NCBI RefSeq assembly: GCF_004570325.1 | Contig: NZ_SPQO01000017.1 | Location: 53,468 to 117,467 of the forward strand | Length of the DNA: 64,000 nucleotides | Origin: Mycobacterium sp. PS03-16 | GTDB taxonomy: Bacteria; Actinomycetota; Actinomycetes; Mycobacteriales; Mycobacteriaceae | Direction: 5' to 3' | Position numbers and translations under genes: made by a program | Shown: one piece after another, positions 17,948 through 26,568 of the stretch | Layout: each line of letters opens with the position of its first letter | Numbering within the stretch: position 1 is the stretch's first letter | Notes under the pieces: model-generated | The model's input: only the letters and a program-made list of their open reading frames with translations | Database searches by the model: none | What the model was told of the DNA's origin: nothing

Positions 17948-18739
17948 ATGGCAGACACATCCAAGCTGGCCTTGGTCACCGGCGCGTCCACGGGCATCGG
18001 CTTCGAACTGGCCCGGCAGTTCGCCGAGCACGGCTACGACCTGGTGATCGCGGCCGACGAGGCCCAGATCCATGTGGCGGCACAGGAATTGCTGCAGACC
18101 GGCCGATCGGTCACACCGGTCGAGGTGGATCTGCGCTCGGAGGACGGCGTCGCCTCGCTGTATCAGACCGCCACGGCGGACGGGCGCCACCTCGACGCGG
18201 CCGCGCTCAACGCCGGCATCGGGCGGGCCGGCAAGTTCATCGACGGGGATCTCGGGGAGGACCTCGCGATCATCGACCTCAACGTGCGCTCCACCGTCCA
18301 CCTGGCGAAACTCGTACTGCGGGATATGGCCGACCGCGGTCGGGGACGCCTACTGTTCACGTCCTCGACGGTCGCCGCGGTGCCCGGATCCGAGCAGAGC
18401 ATCTACAACGCGTCCAAGTCGTTCGTGCAGAGCTTCGCCGAGGCGCTCCACGACGAGATGCGCGACACCGGGGTGACCGTGACGTCGTTGATGCCCGGCC
18501 CCGTCGACACCGAGTTCTTCACCCGCGCCAAGATGCGCAACACCGCCATCGGCGGGCCGGTGCCGAAGGACGATCCGGCGGACGTGGCGCGGCAGGGTTA
18601 CGAGGCGCTGATGCGCGGCGACCGGAAGGTGGTCGCGTCGTCACTTATGTCGAAGGCGTTCGGGGCGGTCAACACGGTGCTGCCCGACTCCGTCAAGGCG
18701 AAGGTGAACCGGCTGATCGCCCGGCCGATGGGCCGTTAG
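17948..18739 (+). CDS. Short-chain dehydrogenase/reductase
   Basis: A 263-residue classical SDR. The cofactor motif TGASTGIG is near residue 12, the NAGIG strand motif is present, and the active-site SSTVAAVPGS with YNASK gives Ser, Tyr and Lys. An NAD(P)-linked alcohol or ketone oxidoreductase is certain as a class; the substrate is unknown. The C-terminal half (KMRNTAIGGPVPKDDPADVARQGYEALMRG) resembles lipid-metabolism SDRs of mycobacteria. It follows the acyltransferase/SRPBCC pair by about 41 bp in the same direction. Confidence 0.88.
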   Translation: MADTSKLALVTGASTGIGFELARQFAEHGYDLVIAADEAQIHVAAQELLQTGRSVTPVEVDLRSEDGVASLYQTATADGRHLDAAALNAGIGRAGKFIDGDLGEDLAIIDLNVRSTVHLAKLVLRDMADRGRGRLLFTSSTVAAVPGSEQSIYNASKSFVQSFAEALHDEMRDTGVTVTSLMPGPVDTEFFTRAKMRNTAIGGPVPKDDPADVARQGYEALMRGDRKVVASSLMSKAFGAVNTVLPDSVKAKVNRLIARPMGR

Positions 18740-18740
18740 C

Positions 18741-19151
18741 TCAGCCGACCGGCGGCGGCGTCCCCGCCCCGGGCGCACCCTGGATCGGGACGATGGGGGT
18801 CGGCGTGACCGTGGTGATGCCGTTGGCGCCGACTCGCGGGCCACCGGCCGGCTGCGTGGCCTTGAGCCGATCGGCCGCGGCCTGGCTGCAGTCCAGCATC
18901 AACAGCATCCGGCCCTGCGACGTCAGCTTCTGCTGGTCGACCAGGCAGCTGGACTGCGGCAACACGCTGCCGAACGACCCGCCGAACGTGGCCTTGACCC
19001 CCTGGGCACGCAGCAGCTGCAGCGCCTTGTTGTAGGGCTCGCCGACGACGTTGTAGCTCCCACCCGGCTGCGACGCGGCAACACCGGCGCTGATCACCGC
19101 TGCGGATCCGGCAGCCAGCACACCGGCGCCGAGCATCACGAGCTTCTTCAC
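18741..19151 (-). CDS. Secreted PASTA-like protein
   Basis: A 136-residue protein with a signal peptide (MKKLVMLGAG, then a hydrophobic core, cleaved near AGVAASQ). The mature part has one PASTA-like repeat (VVGEPYNKALQLLRAQGVKATFGG), a pair of cysteines (SSCLVDQQK and LMLDCSQ) and a Pro/Gly-rich tail. PASTA modules bind peptidoglycan fragments or lipid II in kinases such as PknB, so a wall-sensing or structural role is possible. Its gene converges with the SDR gene, one base apart. Confidence 0.72.
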   Translation of the reverse strand: MKKLVMLGAGVLAAGSAAVISAGVAASQPGGSYNVVGEPYNKALQLLRAQGVKATFGGSFGSVLPQSSCLVDQQKLTSQGRMLLMLDCSQAAADRLKATQPAGGPRVGANGITTVTPTPIVPIQGAPGAGTPPPVG

Positions 19152-19230
19152 ATGGCCTCCGTCAGTTGCAGTGCGCTGCGAACATATCGCAGCGGTGACG
19201 AATGTGAAACCGGAGGAAGGGGCCGCGGCG

Positions 19231-21447
19231 TTACACCGGCGGATGCGTCAGATCGTGCATGACGGCGCCGAGCGCCGCCGCCCGAGGATCGGTGAACACG
19301 TCCTCGACCAGGCGTTGTCGTCCGTCCGGGCCGCGCAGCGGCACTCGCCAGTTCGGGTACTCGTCGCTGGTGCCGGGCTGGTTCTGGGTCTTGAGGTCAC
19401 CGACCGCGTCGGCCAGCGACAGCGCGAGTAGTCGCGACGGGGTGCGGCCCAGATAGCGGTGCAGGGCGAGGACCACTTCGTCGACGTCGGTGTCGGGCGT
19501 GTCGGCCGCCAGCACCCCGCTGCGGCGCAGCTCCGCCAGCCACGCCGCCTGCGCGGCCCGGTCGTCGGCGAGTTCCTCGTCGGCCGGCCTGGTCAGCAGC
19601 CCCAGCTCGTCGCGAAGCCGCACGTGCTCGCCGGCGAGGTAGCCCGCCGTCGGGGGCAGGTCGTGGGTCGTCACCGCCGACAGGCAGAACTCCCGCCAGC
19701 GCTCCGCGGGCAGCGGCCCGCTTCGGTTCTCCCCCGAGTCGGCCCCCTGCCCTTCGGGCGAGAGGTACCCCCGGCGCTCCTGCCCGCCGGCTCCGGGTGA
19801 GTCGCGGTCCTGTTCGAACCACAGGATCGACGTCCCGAACAGCCCGCGGTCGGCGAGGTAGTCCCGCACCCACGGTTCGACCGTGCCGAGATCCTCACCG
19901 ACCACCACCGCCCCGGCGCGGTGTGCCTCCAGCGCGACGATGCCGATCATCGCCTCGTGGTCGTAGCGGACGTACGTGCCGGCCGTGGGCGCCGCGCCGC
20001 GGGGGATCCACCACAGCCGGAACAGCCCGATGATGTGGTCGATGCGGACTCCGCCCGCATGCCGCAGCACTCCGTTGACCAGCGCGCGGAACGGTGCGTA
20101 GGCCTGCTCGACGAGTTGGTCGGGCCGCCACGGCGGCTGGGACCAGTCCTGGCCGAGCTGGTTGAACTCATCGGGCGGGGCGCCCGCGGTGACGCCGAGG
20201 GCCAGCACGTCCTGCAGCGCCCATGCGTCGGCGCCGTTCGGATCCACCCCGACGGCCAGGTCGTGCATCACGCCGAGGTCCATCCCGGCGCCGATCGCGG
20301 TGGCCTGCGCGGCGGTCAGCTGATCATCCAGCTGCCACTGTAGCCAGCGGTGGAAGTCGACCTTCTCGGCGTGCTGGGCGGCGAACGCGGCGACCGCCTC
20401 GCTCGCCGGGTGCTGCAGGTCGGCCGGCCAGTCGTGCCAATCGCCGCCGTAGGTCTCGGCGAGCACGCACCACACCGCGAAGTCGTCGAGGCTGCGGCCC
20501 TCGCGGGCCCGGTACCCGGCGTAGGCCAGCTCGCGGCCGGCCGACCGCTCGACGCGGTACACCGTCTCCAACGCCGCCCGCTTGGCCCGCCACGCGGTGT
20601 CGCGGTCGATCAGTTCCCTGCGGCGCGCCCGGGCCTGCACCTCGGTGCGGGTGCGGCGCAGGCGTCCGCGGTGCCGGACCGCCGCGTACTCGGCGATGGC
20701 CTCCGGGCGCAGATACAGCGGATTGACGAACCGCCGGGAGGTCGGCAGGTACGGCGACGGTTCCATCGGCGCCACGGGTGCGGCCGCATGCAGCGGATTG
20801 ACCAGCACGAAACCGGCGCCGTGCCGGGTGGCCGACCATACCGCGAGGTCGGTCAGGTCTGTGAGATCGCCGACGCCCCACGAGCGTTCGGACCGCACGC
20901 TGTAAAGCTGGGTGGCCAACCCCCAGCTGCGCCGCGAACCCAGGCGGGCGGGCACCGGCAGCCGGGCGGGGGTGACGATCAGGGGCGCGTCGGTCTCGAA
21001 CGCTGCGACCCTCAGGTGCACCCGGTGATATCCCATCGGCAGGTCTGCGGGCACCTCGAAGCTCGCCTCGCCGACCAGCCGCCCGTCGAGGTCATACGGC
21101 GCGGTGTCGTTGCGCAGTTGGCGCAGCCCGGTGCGCGTCGACCCGTCCTCGAGCGTCACCCACACCTCGACCTCGTCGCCGTGGGTGACGTGCACCCAGA
21201 ACGTCGTCGTGGATCCGGTGCGGGCGACGATGGTCGGCGGTAGCGACCGTTCCCAGTGCCTGCGGTCGTGTGCCGCCAGCGCCGCGGCGCGCTCCCGGTC
21301 GTCGTCCGCCGCGACGCCGAGCGCGGCGAGCACGGCGATCAGCGTCGACTCGGGCACCGCCACCTGCGTGCCGGACCAGTCCTCGTAGTGGGTGGAGACG
21401 CCGTAGCGGCCGGCGAGTTCGACCAGGGACGCGGACAACTCGGTCAT
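19231..21447 (-). CDS. malQ: 4-alpha-glucanotransferase (amylomaltase) MalQ
   Basis: A 738-residue GH77 enzyme that moves maltosyl units between alpha-1,4-glucans in maltodextrin and glycogen turnover. The catalytic set is visible: nucleophile Asp470 in RIDHIIGL, acid/base Glu518 in GEDLGTV, and Asp596 in HDLPPTAGY. The N-terminal ~170 residues form an extra beta-rich module (ending RVAAFETDAPLIV), as in the actinobacterial form, which is close to 720-740 residues long. The start ATG at 21447 reads MTELSASLVELAG. It is divergent from the MFS transporter gene. Confidence 0.93.
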   Translation of the reverse strand: MTELSASLVELAGRYGVSTHYEDWSGTQVAVPESTLIAVLAALGVAADDDRERAAALAAHDRRHWERSLPPTIVARTGSTTTFWVHVTHGDEVEVWVTLEDGSTRTGLRQLRNDTAPYDLDGRLVGEASFEVPADLPMGYHRVHLRVAAFETDAPLIVTPARLPVPARLGSRRSWGLATQLYSVRSERSWGVGDLTDLTDLAVWSATRHGAGFVLVNPLHAAAPVAPMEPSPYLPTSRRFVNPLYLRPEAIAEYAAVRHRGRLRRTRTEVQARARRRELIDRDTAWRAKRAALETVYRVERSAGRELAYAGYRAREGRSLDDFAVWCVLAETYGGDWHDWPADLQHPASEAVAAFAAQHAEKVDFHRWLQWQLDDQLTAAQATAIGAGMDLGVMHDLAVGVDPNGADAWALQDVLALGVTAGAPPDEFNQLGQDWSQPPWRPDQLVEQAYAPFRALVNGVLRHAGGVRIDHIIGLFRLWWIPRGAAPTAGTYVRYDHEAMIGIVALEAHRAGAVVVGEDLGTVEPWVRDYLADRGLFGTSILWFEQDRDSPGAGGQERRGYLSPEGQGADSGENRSGPLPAERWREFCLSAVTTHDLPPTAGYLAGEHVRLRDELGLLTRPADEELADDRAAQAAWLAELRRSGVLAADTPDTDVDEVVLALHRYLGRTPSRLLALSLADAVGDLKTQNQPGTSDEYPNWRVPLRGPDGRQRLVEDVFTDPRAAALGAVMHDLTHPPV

Positions 21448-21593
21448 GGCTGACCATCTTGCCGGGTGCGGCGATGCGGGGCAGGTCGGCGGCGGTGGGG
21501 TAGCGCTGTCGGCACGGGCGCAGGGGTTCCCGTTCGCGGGCGTTGTAATCCGCGTCGTGAAGGCCTCGCCGGCTGATCGGTAGGGTCATCCCC

Positions 21594-22793
21594 ATGGCGT
21601 CCGGGGTGCTCGACCAGGTCGCGGCCTCCACCCGCCGGGCCAGGGTCGCCGTCGCGGCCCAGTTCTTCACGAACGGCGCGCTGTTCGCGAACCTGCTGCC
21701 GCGCTTCCCGGAGATCAAGACCGACCTCGCGCTGTCCAACACGTTCTACGGTCTGGCCGTCGCGGCGTTCTCGGCGGGCGCGTTCGTCGCGGGTCTGACG
21801 GCCGGTGCGCTGATCCGGCGGTTCACCTCGGCGCGGGTGGCGGTCGGCGGGACGCTGGGCATCGCGGTGTTCATGGTTCTCGCGGGCCTGGCGCCCTCGG
21901 GGTTGCTGTTCGCTGCCGCGCTGTTCGTCGCCGGCGCCGCCGACGCGGTCACCGACGTGGCGCAGAACGCGCACGCGTTGCGGGTACAGCGCAGCTACGG
22001 CCGGTCGATCATCAACTCGGTGCACGCCGTCTGGGCCAGCGGTGCGGTGGTCGGCGGGTTGATGGGCGCGGGCGCGATCGCGTTGCACATCCCGCGCGCC
22101 GTGCATCTCGGTGTCGCCGCCGTGCTGTTCGGCGCGGTGGTGCTGGTGGCGTACCGATTCATGCTGCCCGGCGCCGACCACGACGACCATCCGGCGGCCA
22201 CGGCCCCGGTGCGCGGCGGCGCCGGCCGCCGGGGCTACCTCGTGCTGGGCGCGCTGACGTTGATCGCCATCGCCGGTGCGCTGGTCGAGGATGCGGGCAG
22301 TTCATGGGCCACCCTGTACCTGCGCGACGGCGTCGGGGCCCCGGCCGCGGTCGCCGCGTTCGGGTACGTCGCGCTGGTCAGCGCGATGTTCGTCGGACGC
22401 CTGATCGGCGACCGGCTCGTCGACCGGTTCGGCGACGTCGCCGTCGCCCGCACGGGCGGGGTGCTGGCCGCCGCCGGGATGGGCGCCGCCCTGGCATTCC
22501 CTTCCGTGCCCGTCACCATCGCCGGGTTCGCGCTGGCCGGTCTCGGCGCGGCCACCTGGATCCCGGCGGCGATGAACCATGCCGACCAGCTGCCCGGATT
22601 ACGGCCCGGGACCGGCCTGACGCTGGTGACCTGGCTGCTGCGGATCGGCTTCCTGGCGTCCCCGCCGGTCGTCGGGCTGATCGCCGACCACGCCGGCCTG
22701 CGCATCGGGCTGCTGACGGTCCCGGTTGCGGGATTGGTCGTGGTGGCGGCCGCCGGCGCGCTCAGTGCGCGAAGCCGGTCAACTCGATCGTGA
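21594..22793 (+). CDS. Major facilitator superfamily transporter
   Basis: A 399-residue membrane protein with about 12 hydrophobic helices. The first helix bundle carries NTFYGLAVAAFSAGAFVAGLTAG and the central loop is charged (GADHDDHPAATAPV). It resembles the drug/sugar exporter-like MFS members. Substrate and energy coupling are not visible; H+ antiport is usual for the family. Its 3' end overlaps that of a convergent SMR gene by 32 bp. Confidence 0.85.
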   Translation: MASGVLDQVAASTRRARVAVAAQFFTNGALFANLLPRFPEIKTDLALSNTFYGLAVAAFSAGAFVAGLTAGALIRRFTSARVAVGGTLGIAVFMVLAGLAPSGLLFAAALFVAGAADAVTDVAQNAHALRVQRSYGRSIINSVHAVWASGAVVGGLMGAGAIALHIPRAVHLGVAAVLFGAVVLVAYRFMLPGADHDDHPAATAPVRGGAGRRGYLVLGALTLIAIAGALVEDAGSSWATLYLRDGVGAPAAVAAFGYVALVSAMFVGRLIGDRLVDRFGDVAVARTGGVLAAAGMGAALAFPSVPVTIAGFALAGLGAATWIPAAMNHADQLPGLRPGTGLTLVTWLLRIGFLASPPVVGLIADHAGLRIGLLTVPVAGLVVVAAAGALSARSRSTRS

Positions 22794-23085
22794 GCACGCC
22801 CGCGACGATCAGCGCGATCCCGGCGCCCATCACCGGGTTGAGCCGCTCCCCGAACAGGAACCGGGCCAGCACCGCGACCAGCGCGACACCGCACGCCGTC
22901 CACACGCCGTAGGCGATGCCGACCGGCATACCCAGCCGCAGCGTCAGCCACAACAGCGTGAACGACGTCAGATACCCGAGGACGACCGGCGCGAGCCACG
23001 CCTTCCGGCGGAAACCCTCCGAGGCGCGCAGGCCCAGCGTCGCCAGCACCTCGAGAGCGATCGCGGCGCCCAGCGTGGCGTACAT
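22762..23085 (-). CDS. SMR-family multidrug efflux subunit (second of a pair)
   Basis: A 107-residue, four-helix transporter starting MYATLGAAIALEVLATL, with the essential membrane Glu in ALEVLAT. The later helix LGMPVGIAYGVWTACG is the signature loop of small multidrug resistance proteins. The start overlaps the stop of the gene upstream (TGATG), so it is translated with it. A paired arrangement suggests a heterodimeric exporter of the EbrAB/YkkCD type. A GTG at 23088 is an alternative start. Confidence 0.87.
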   Translation of the reverse strand: MYATLGAAIALEVLATLGLRASEGFRRKAWLAPVVLGYLTSFTLLWLTLRLGMPVGIAYGVWTACGVALVAVLARFLFGERLNPVMGAGIALIVAGVLTIELTGFAH

Positions 23086-23429
23086 CACGGCGCGTCCACC
23101 GCCTTCCGGCGCGGATGCGATCCGAACTCCACGAGCAGCACCCCGGCGATGATCAACGCGATACCCGCCGCGATCGGCCACGTGAACGGGTCGCCGAAGA
23201 TGCGGGCGGCCAGCACCGCGGTGGCGGCGGTGCCGGTGGCCCCCCAGATCCCGTAGGCCACGCCGACCGCCATGCCGGCCCGCAACACCGCGGTCAGCAG
23301 AATGAACGCCCCCAGGTACCCGGCGACCACCAACATCAGCCACAGGTTGTGATCCTGCGACGCGCGCAGCGCGAGTGTGGCGGCGACCTCACTGGCGATC
23401 GCTGCCACCAGCAGCGCTGACTTTCGCAC
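23085..23429 (-). CDS. SMR-family multidrug efflux subunit (first of a pair)
   Basis: A 114-residue protein from a GTG start, with four hydrophobic helices and the conserved Glu in AIASEVAATLAL. The helix MAVGVAYGIWGATG and the C-terminal charged tail (GSHPRRKAVDAP) are typical of one partner in paired SMR exporters. It would swap H+ for quaternary ammonium or other cationic drugs across the cell membrane. The downstream partner overlaps its stop codon. Confidence 0.87.
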   Translation of the reverse strand: MRKSALLVAAIASEVAATLALRASQDHNLWLMLVVAGYLGAFILLTAVLRAGMAVGVAYGIWGATGTAATAVLAARIFGDPFTWPIAAGIALIIAGVLLVEFGSHPRRKAVDAP

Positions 23430-23512
23430 CGGGCCAACCTATCTGAAGAGGTGAGTAGCCTGGTTCAGCCGGCTGTTGCAGCGGCGAGGACGAGTGAAGA
23501 AGGTGATGTGCG

Positions 23513-25048
23513 GTGACGGCCGAACCCGTCGTCGACACCGTTCACGGGCCCGTGCGCGGGTCCGACGACGGTGTCGTGATGTCGTGGAAGGGCGTGCGCT
23601 ACGCCGCCGCCCCGGTGGGCGAACTGCGGTGGCGGGCACCCGAACCGCCGCAGCGCTGGTCGGAGGTCGCCGACGCCCGGCGGACCGGCCCGGTGTGCCC
23701 CCAGTCGACGGACCCCCGCATCCCGATCGACCTCGGCGGTCCGCAGGACGAGGACAGCCTGCGGCTCAACGTGTGGGCGCCGTCGGGGACCGCCGCCGGG
23801 GCCGGCAAGCCGGTGATGGTGTGGGTGCACGGCGGCGCTTACGTACTGGGGTCGGCCAATCAGCCGCTCTACCACGGCCGGGCACTGGCCGTGGGCGGCG
23901 ACGTCGTGGTGGTCGCCGTGAACTACCGTCTCGGGGCGTTCGGCTTCCTCGACCTGTCCTCGTTCAGCACCGCCCGCACCCGGTTCGACAGCAATCCCGG
24001 TCTGCGTGACGTGCTGGCCGCCTTGCGCTGGGTGCGCGAGAACATCGCGGCGTTCGGAGGCGACCCCGACCGGGTCACGCTGTTCGGGGAATCCGCCGGC
24101 GGCGGCATCGTCACCAGCCTGATGACCAGCCCGGCCGCCGCCGGACTGTTCACCGCGGCGATCGCGCAGAGTTCCCCGGTGACGTCGGTCTACAGCGCCG
24201 ATCGTGGCCGGCGGACCGCCGAGGCGTTCCTGGACCGGCTCGGGGTGCACCCGGCCGACGCCGACCGTCTGGCCGCGGCACCGCTGCCCGCGATCCTCGC
24301 GGCGTCCAAGCAGTTGTTCGACCACGTACCGGTGAGCACGCCGGGAACTCTGGCGTTCGCCCCGATCGTCGACGGCGACGTGCTACCGGAGGTTCCCGCG
24401 CACGCCGCGCGCAACGGCCGGTCGCTGCCCGTCCCGCTGATCATCGGGACCAACAAGCACGAGGCCGCGCTGTTCCGGTGGATGCGCTCACCGCTGATGC
24501 CGATCACGCCGCAGGCCATCAACGCGATGTTCGCCGAGATCGCCGCCGAGCAGCCCACCGCGCAGATCCCGTCGGAGGAGGAGCTGGTCGCCGCGTACCC
24601 GGGTCTGCGTGGCAAGGCTCGCGGACTGGGTGTGGCGCGCGACATCGGCTTCCGGATGCCGTCGGTGTGGTTCGCCGAGGGCCACAGCGCGATCGCCCCC
24701 GTCTACCTGTACCGCTTCGACTTCGCGACGCCGATGCTGCGGCTGATCCGGCTGGGGGCCGCCCACGCCACCGAGCTGCCCTACGTCTGGGGCAATCTCG
24801 TCGCCGGGCCCAAGGATCCGACGTTCAAGCTCGGCGGGCTGAAGGCCGGCACCGCCGTCTCGGAGCGCATGCGGGCGCGCTGGACGGGATTCGCCGCGGC
24901 CGGCGAGCCGGGTGGAAGCCCGCGGTGGCGGGCGTACCGGTCCGACGACCGCGCGACGCTGGTGATCGACGGCGACGACGCCGTCGTCGACGATCTGGAC
25001 GGTCCGCTGCGCACCGCGTGGGGTGATCAGGTCCTCAGTTTCCAGTAG
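23513..25048 (+). CDS. Type-B carboxylesterase (LipT-like)
   Basis: A 511-residue alpha/beta hydrolase from a GTG start. The nucleophile elbow GESAGG holds Ser194, His418 is in GAAHATELPYVWG, and the oxyanion HGGAYVLGS and early motif QDEDSLRLNVWAP are all as in carboxylesterase family B. The length equals that I recall for M. tuberculosis LipT, an esterase; orthology is a guess. No signal peptide is seen. It is divergent from the SMR pair, with 83 bp between. Confidence 0.85.
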   Translation: MTAEPVVDTVHGPVRGSDDGVVMSWKGVRYAAAPVGELRWRAPEPPQRWSEVADARRTGPVCPQSTDPRIPIDLGGPQDEDSLRLNVWAPSGTAAGAGKPVMVWVHGGAYVLGSANQPLYHGRALAVGGDVVVVAVNYRLGAFGFLDLSSFSTARTRFDSNPGLRDVLAALRWVRENIAAFGGDPDRVTLFGESAGGGIVTSLMTSPAAAGLFTAAIAQSSPVTSVYSADRGRRTAEAFLDRLGVHPADADRLAAAPLPAILAASKQLFDHVPVSTPGTLAFAPIVDGDVLPEVPAHAARNGRSLPVPLIIGTNKHEAALFRWMRSPLMPITPQAINAMFAEIAAEQPTAQIPSEEELVAAYPGLRGKARGLGVARDIGFRMPSVWFAEGHSAIAPVYLYRFDFATPMLRLIRLGAAHATELPYVWGNLVAGPKDPTFKLGGLKAGTAVSERMRARWTGFAAAGEPGGSPRWRAYRSDDRATLVIDGDDAVVDDLDGPLRTAWGDQVLSFQ

Positions 25049-25083
25049 CGCCGCTCGCTACACTCCGATCGGAGGTGGTGAGC

Positions 25084-26010
25084 ATGGACGCGATCCGGGC
25101 GTTCCTCGACGTGTTGCCGCCGCAGATGCGCGATCCGGTGCTGTTCGCGATCCCGTTCTTCCTGCTGCTGTTGATCGTCGAGTGGACCGCCGCGCGCCGG
25201 CTCGAACACCTCGAGTCCGACGAGCGCGCCCCGTCGGGCGCCTACGCCGCCCGCGACGCGTGGGCCAGCATCTCGATGGGCCTGGTGTCGATCGCCACCA
25301 TGGGCGCCTGGAAGTTCGTCGCACTGCTCGGCTATGCGGCGCTCTACGCCTACGTCGCGCCGTGGCAGCTGTCGGCCACGCAGTGGTACACGTGGGTGAT
25401 CGCCATTCTCGGGGTGGACGTGCTGTTCTACGCCTATCACCGCACCGCGCACCGGGTCCGGCTGATCTGGGCCACCCACCAGGCCCACCACTCCAGCGAG
25501 TACTTCAACTTCGCGACCGCGCTGCGCCAGAAGTGGAACAACAGCGGCGAGATCCTGATGTGGCTGCCGCTGCCGTTGCTCGGCGTGCCGCCATGGATGG
25601 TCTTCGCGAGTTTCTCCCTGAGCCTCATCTACCAGTTCTGGATCCACACCGAGCGCATCGGTACCCTGCCGCGGCCGATCGAGTTCCTGTTCAACACCCC
25701 GTCGCACCATCGCGTGCACCACGGCCGCGACCCCCAGTACCTCGACCGCAACTACGGGGGCATCCTCATCATCTGGGACCGTCTGTTCGGCACCTTCCAA
25801 CCCGAGATCACCCGGCCCCACTACGGCCTGACCAAACCGGTGAACACCTACAACATCTGGCGGCTGCAGACGCACGAGTACGCCGCGATCGCCCGCGACG
25901 TGCGGCGCGCGACCCGCTGGCGCGACCGACTCGGATATGCGTTCGGCCCGCCCGGCTGGCAGCCGGCCAGTACGGATCACGTGAGCGAAACGGCCGCGAT
26001 GCGTTCGTGA
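25084..26010 (+). CDS. erg3: Membrane sterol desaturase/fatty-acid hydroxylase Erg3
   Basis: A 308-residue integral membrane di-iron protein. The three His boxes are visible: HRTAH, HQAHH and HHRVHH, with HTERIG between. These bind two irons and define the family, which inserts a double bond or hydroxyl into a sterol or fatty acid. The sequence after residue 20 follows the M. tuberculosis Erg3 (Rv1814) almost throughout, and the nearby genes match the Rv1815-1817 order. The ATG at 25084 is chosen for the GGAGGTG at 25071-25077. Whether the true substrate is a sterol is uncertain. Confidence 0.9.
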   Translation: MDAIRAFLDVLPPQMRDPVLFAIPFFLLLLIVEWTAARRLEHLESDERAPSGAYAARDAWASISMGLVSIATMGAWKFVALLGYAALYAYVAPWQLSATQWYTWVIAILGVDVLFYAYHRTAHRVRLIWATHQAHHSSEYFNFATALRQKWNNSGEILMWLPLPLLGVPPWMVFASFSLSLIYQFWIHTERIGTLPRPIEFLFNTPSHHRVHHGRDPQYLDRNYGGILIIWDRLFGTFQPEITRPHYGLTKPVNTYNIWRLQTHEYAAIARDVRRATRWRDRLGYAFGPPGWQPASTDHVSETAAMRS

Positions 26011-26040
26011 TTTCGCCCTCCGGCGCAGCAGTATGGAGGC

Positions 26041-26565
26041 ATGGATGTCAAAGAGGTTCTGCTGCCCGGCGTCGGTCTGCGGTTCGAGTTCGACAACCGT
26101 GACGGTGACCGGATCGGTGTGGTGGCCCGGCGCACCGGCGATTTCGAGGTCGTCGTGTACCCGAAGGAGGATCCGGACTCGGCGCAGCAGGTGTTCCGGC
26201 TGACCGGTGAGGAGGCCGAGGCGCTGGCGCAGATCCTCGGGGCGCCCCGCATCGCCGAACGCTTCGCCGATCTCACCCGCGAGGTGCCCGGGCTCAACGC
26301 CGGCCAGGTGTCCGTGCGCCCGGGCAGCCCGTTCGTCGACCGGCCGCTGGGCGACACCCGCGCCCGCACCCGCACCGGCGCGTCGATCGTCGCGATCGTG
26401 CGCGACGAGGAAGTCTTGGCCTCACCCGGGCCCGCCGACCTGCTGCGGGCCGGCGACGTACTGGTGGTGATCGGCACCGAGGAGGGTCTGGCCGGGGTGG
26501 ACACCATCGTCAGCCAGGGCCATCGAGGCGAGGGGCACACGGCCGGCCCGCCGGCCCGGGGCTGA
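26041..26565 (+). CDS. TrkA-C-type regulatory subunit of a cation:proton antiporter (KhtT-like)
   Basis: A 174-residue soluble protein. An N-terminal half (LPGVGLRFEFDNRDGDRIGVV) is followed by a TrkA-C/RCK-C domain (LGDTRARTRTGASIVAIVRD ... LLRAGDVLVVIGTEEG). This pairs with a CPA2 antiporter in the KhtTU family, where the subunit senses cyclic di-AMP, pH or K+. The antiporter gene starts 3 bp after its stop. Regulation by c-di-AMP is known for the family, not shown here. Confidence 0.85.
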   Translation: MDVKEVLLPGVGLRFEFDNRDGDRIGVVARRTGDFEVVVYPKEDPDSAQQVFRLTGEEAEALAQILGAPRIAERFADLTREVPGLNAGQVSVRPGSPFVDRPLGDTRARTRTGASIVAIVRDEEVLASPGPADLLRAGDVLVVIGTEEGLAGVDTIVSQGHRGEGHTAGPPARG

Positions 26566-26568
26566 CCG

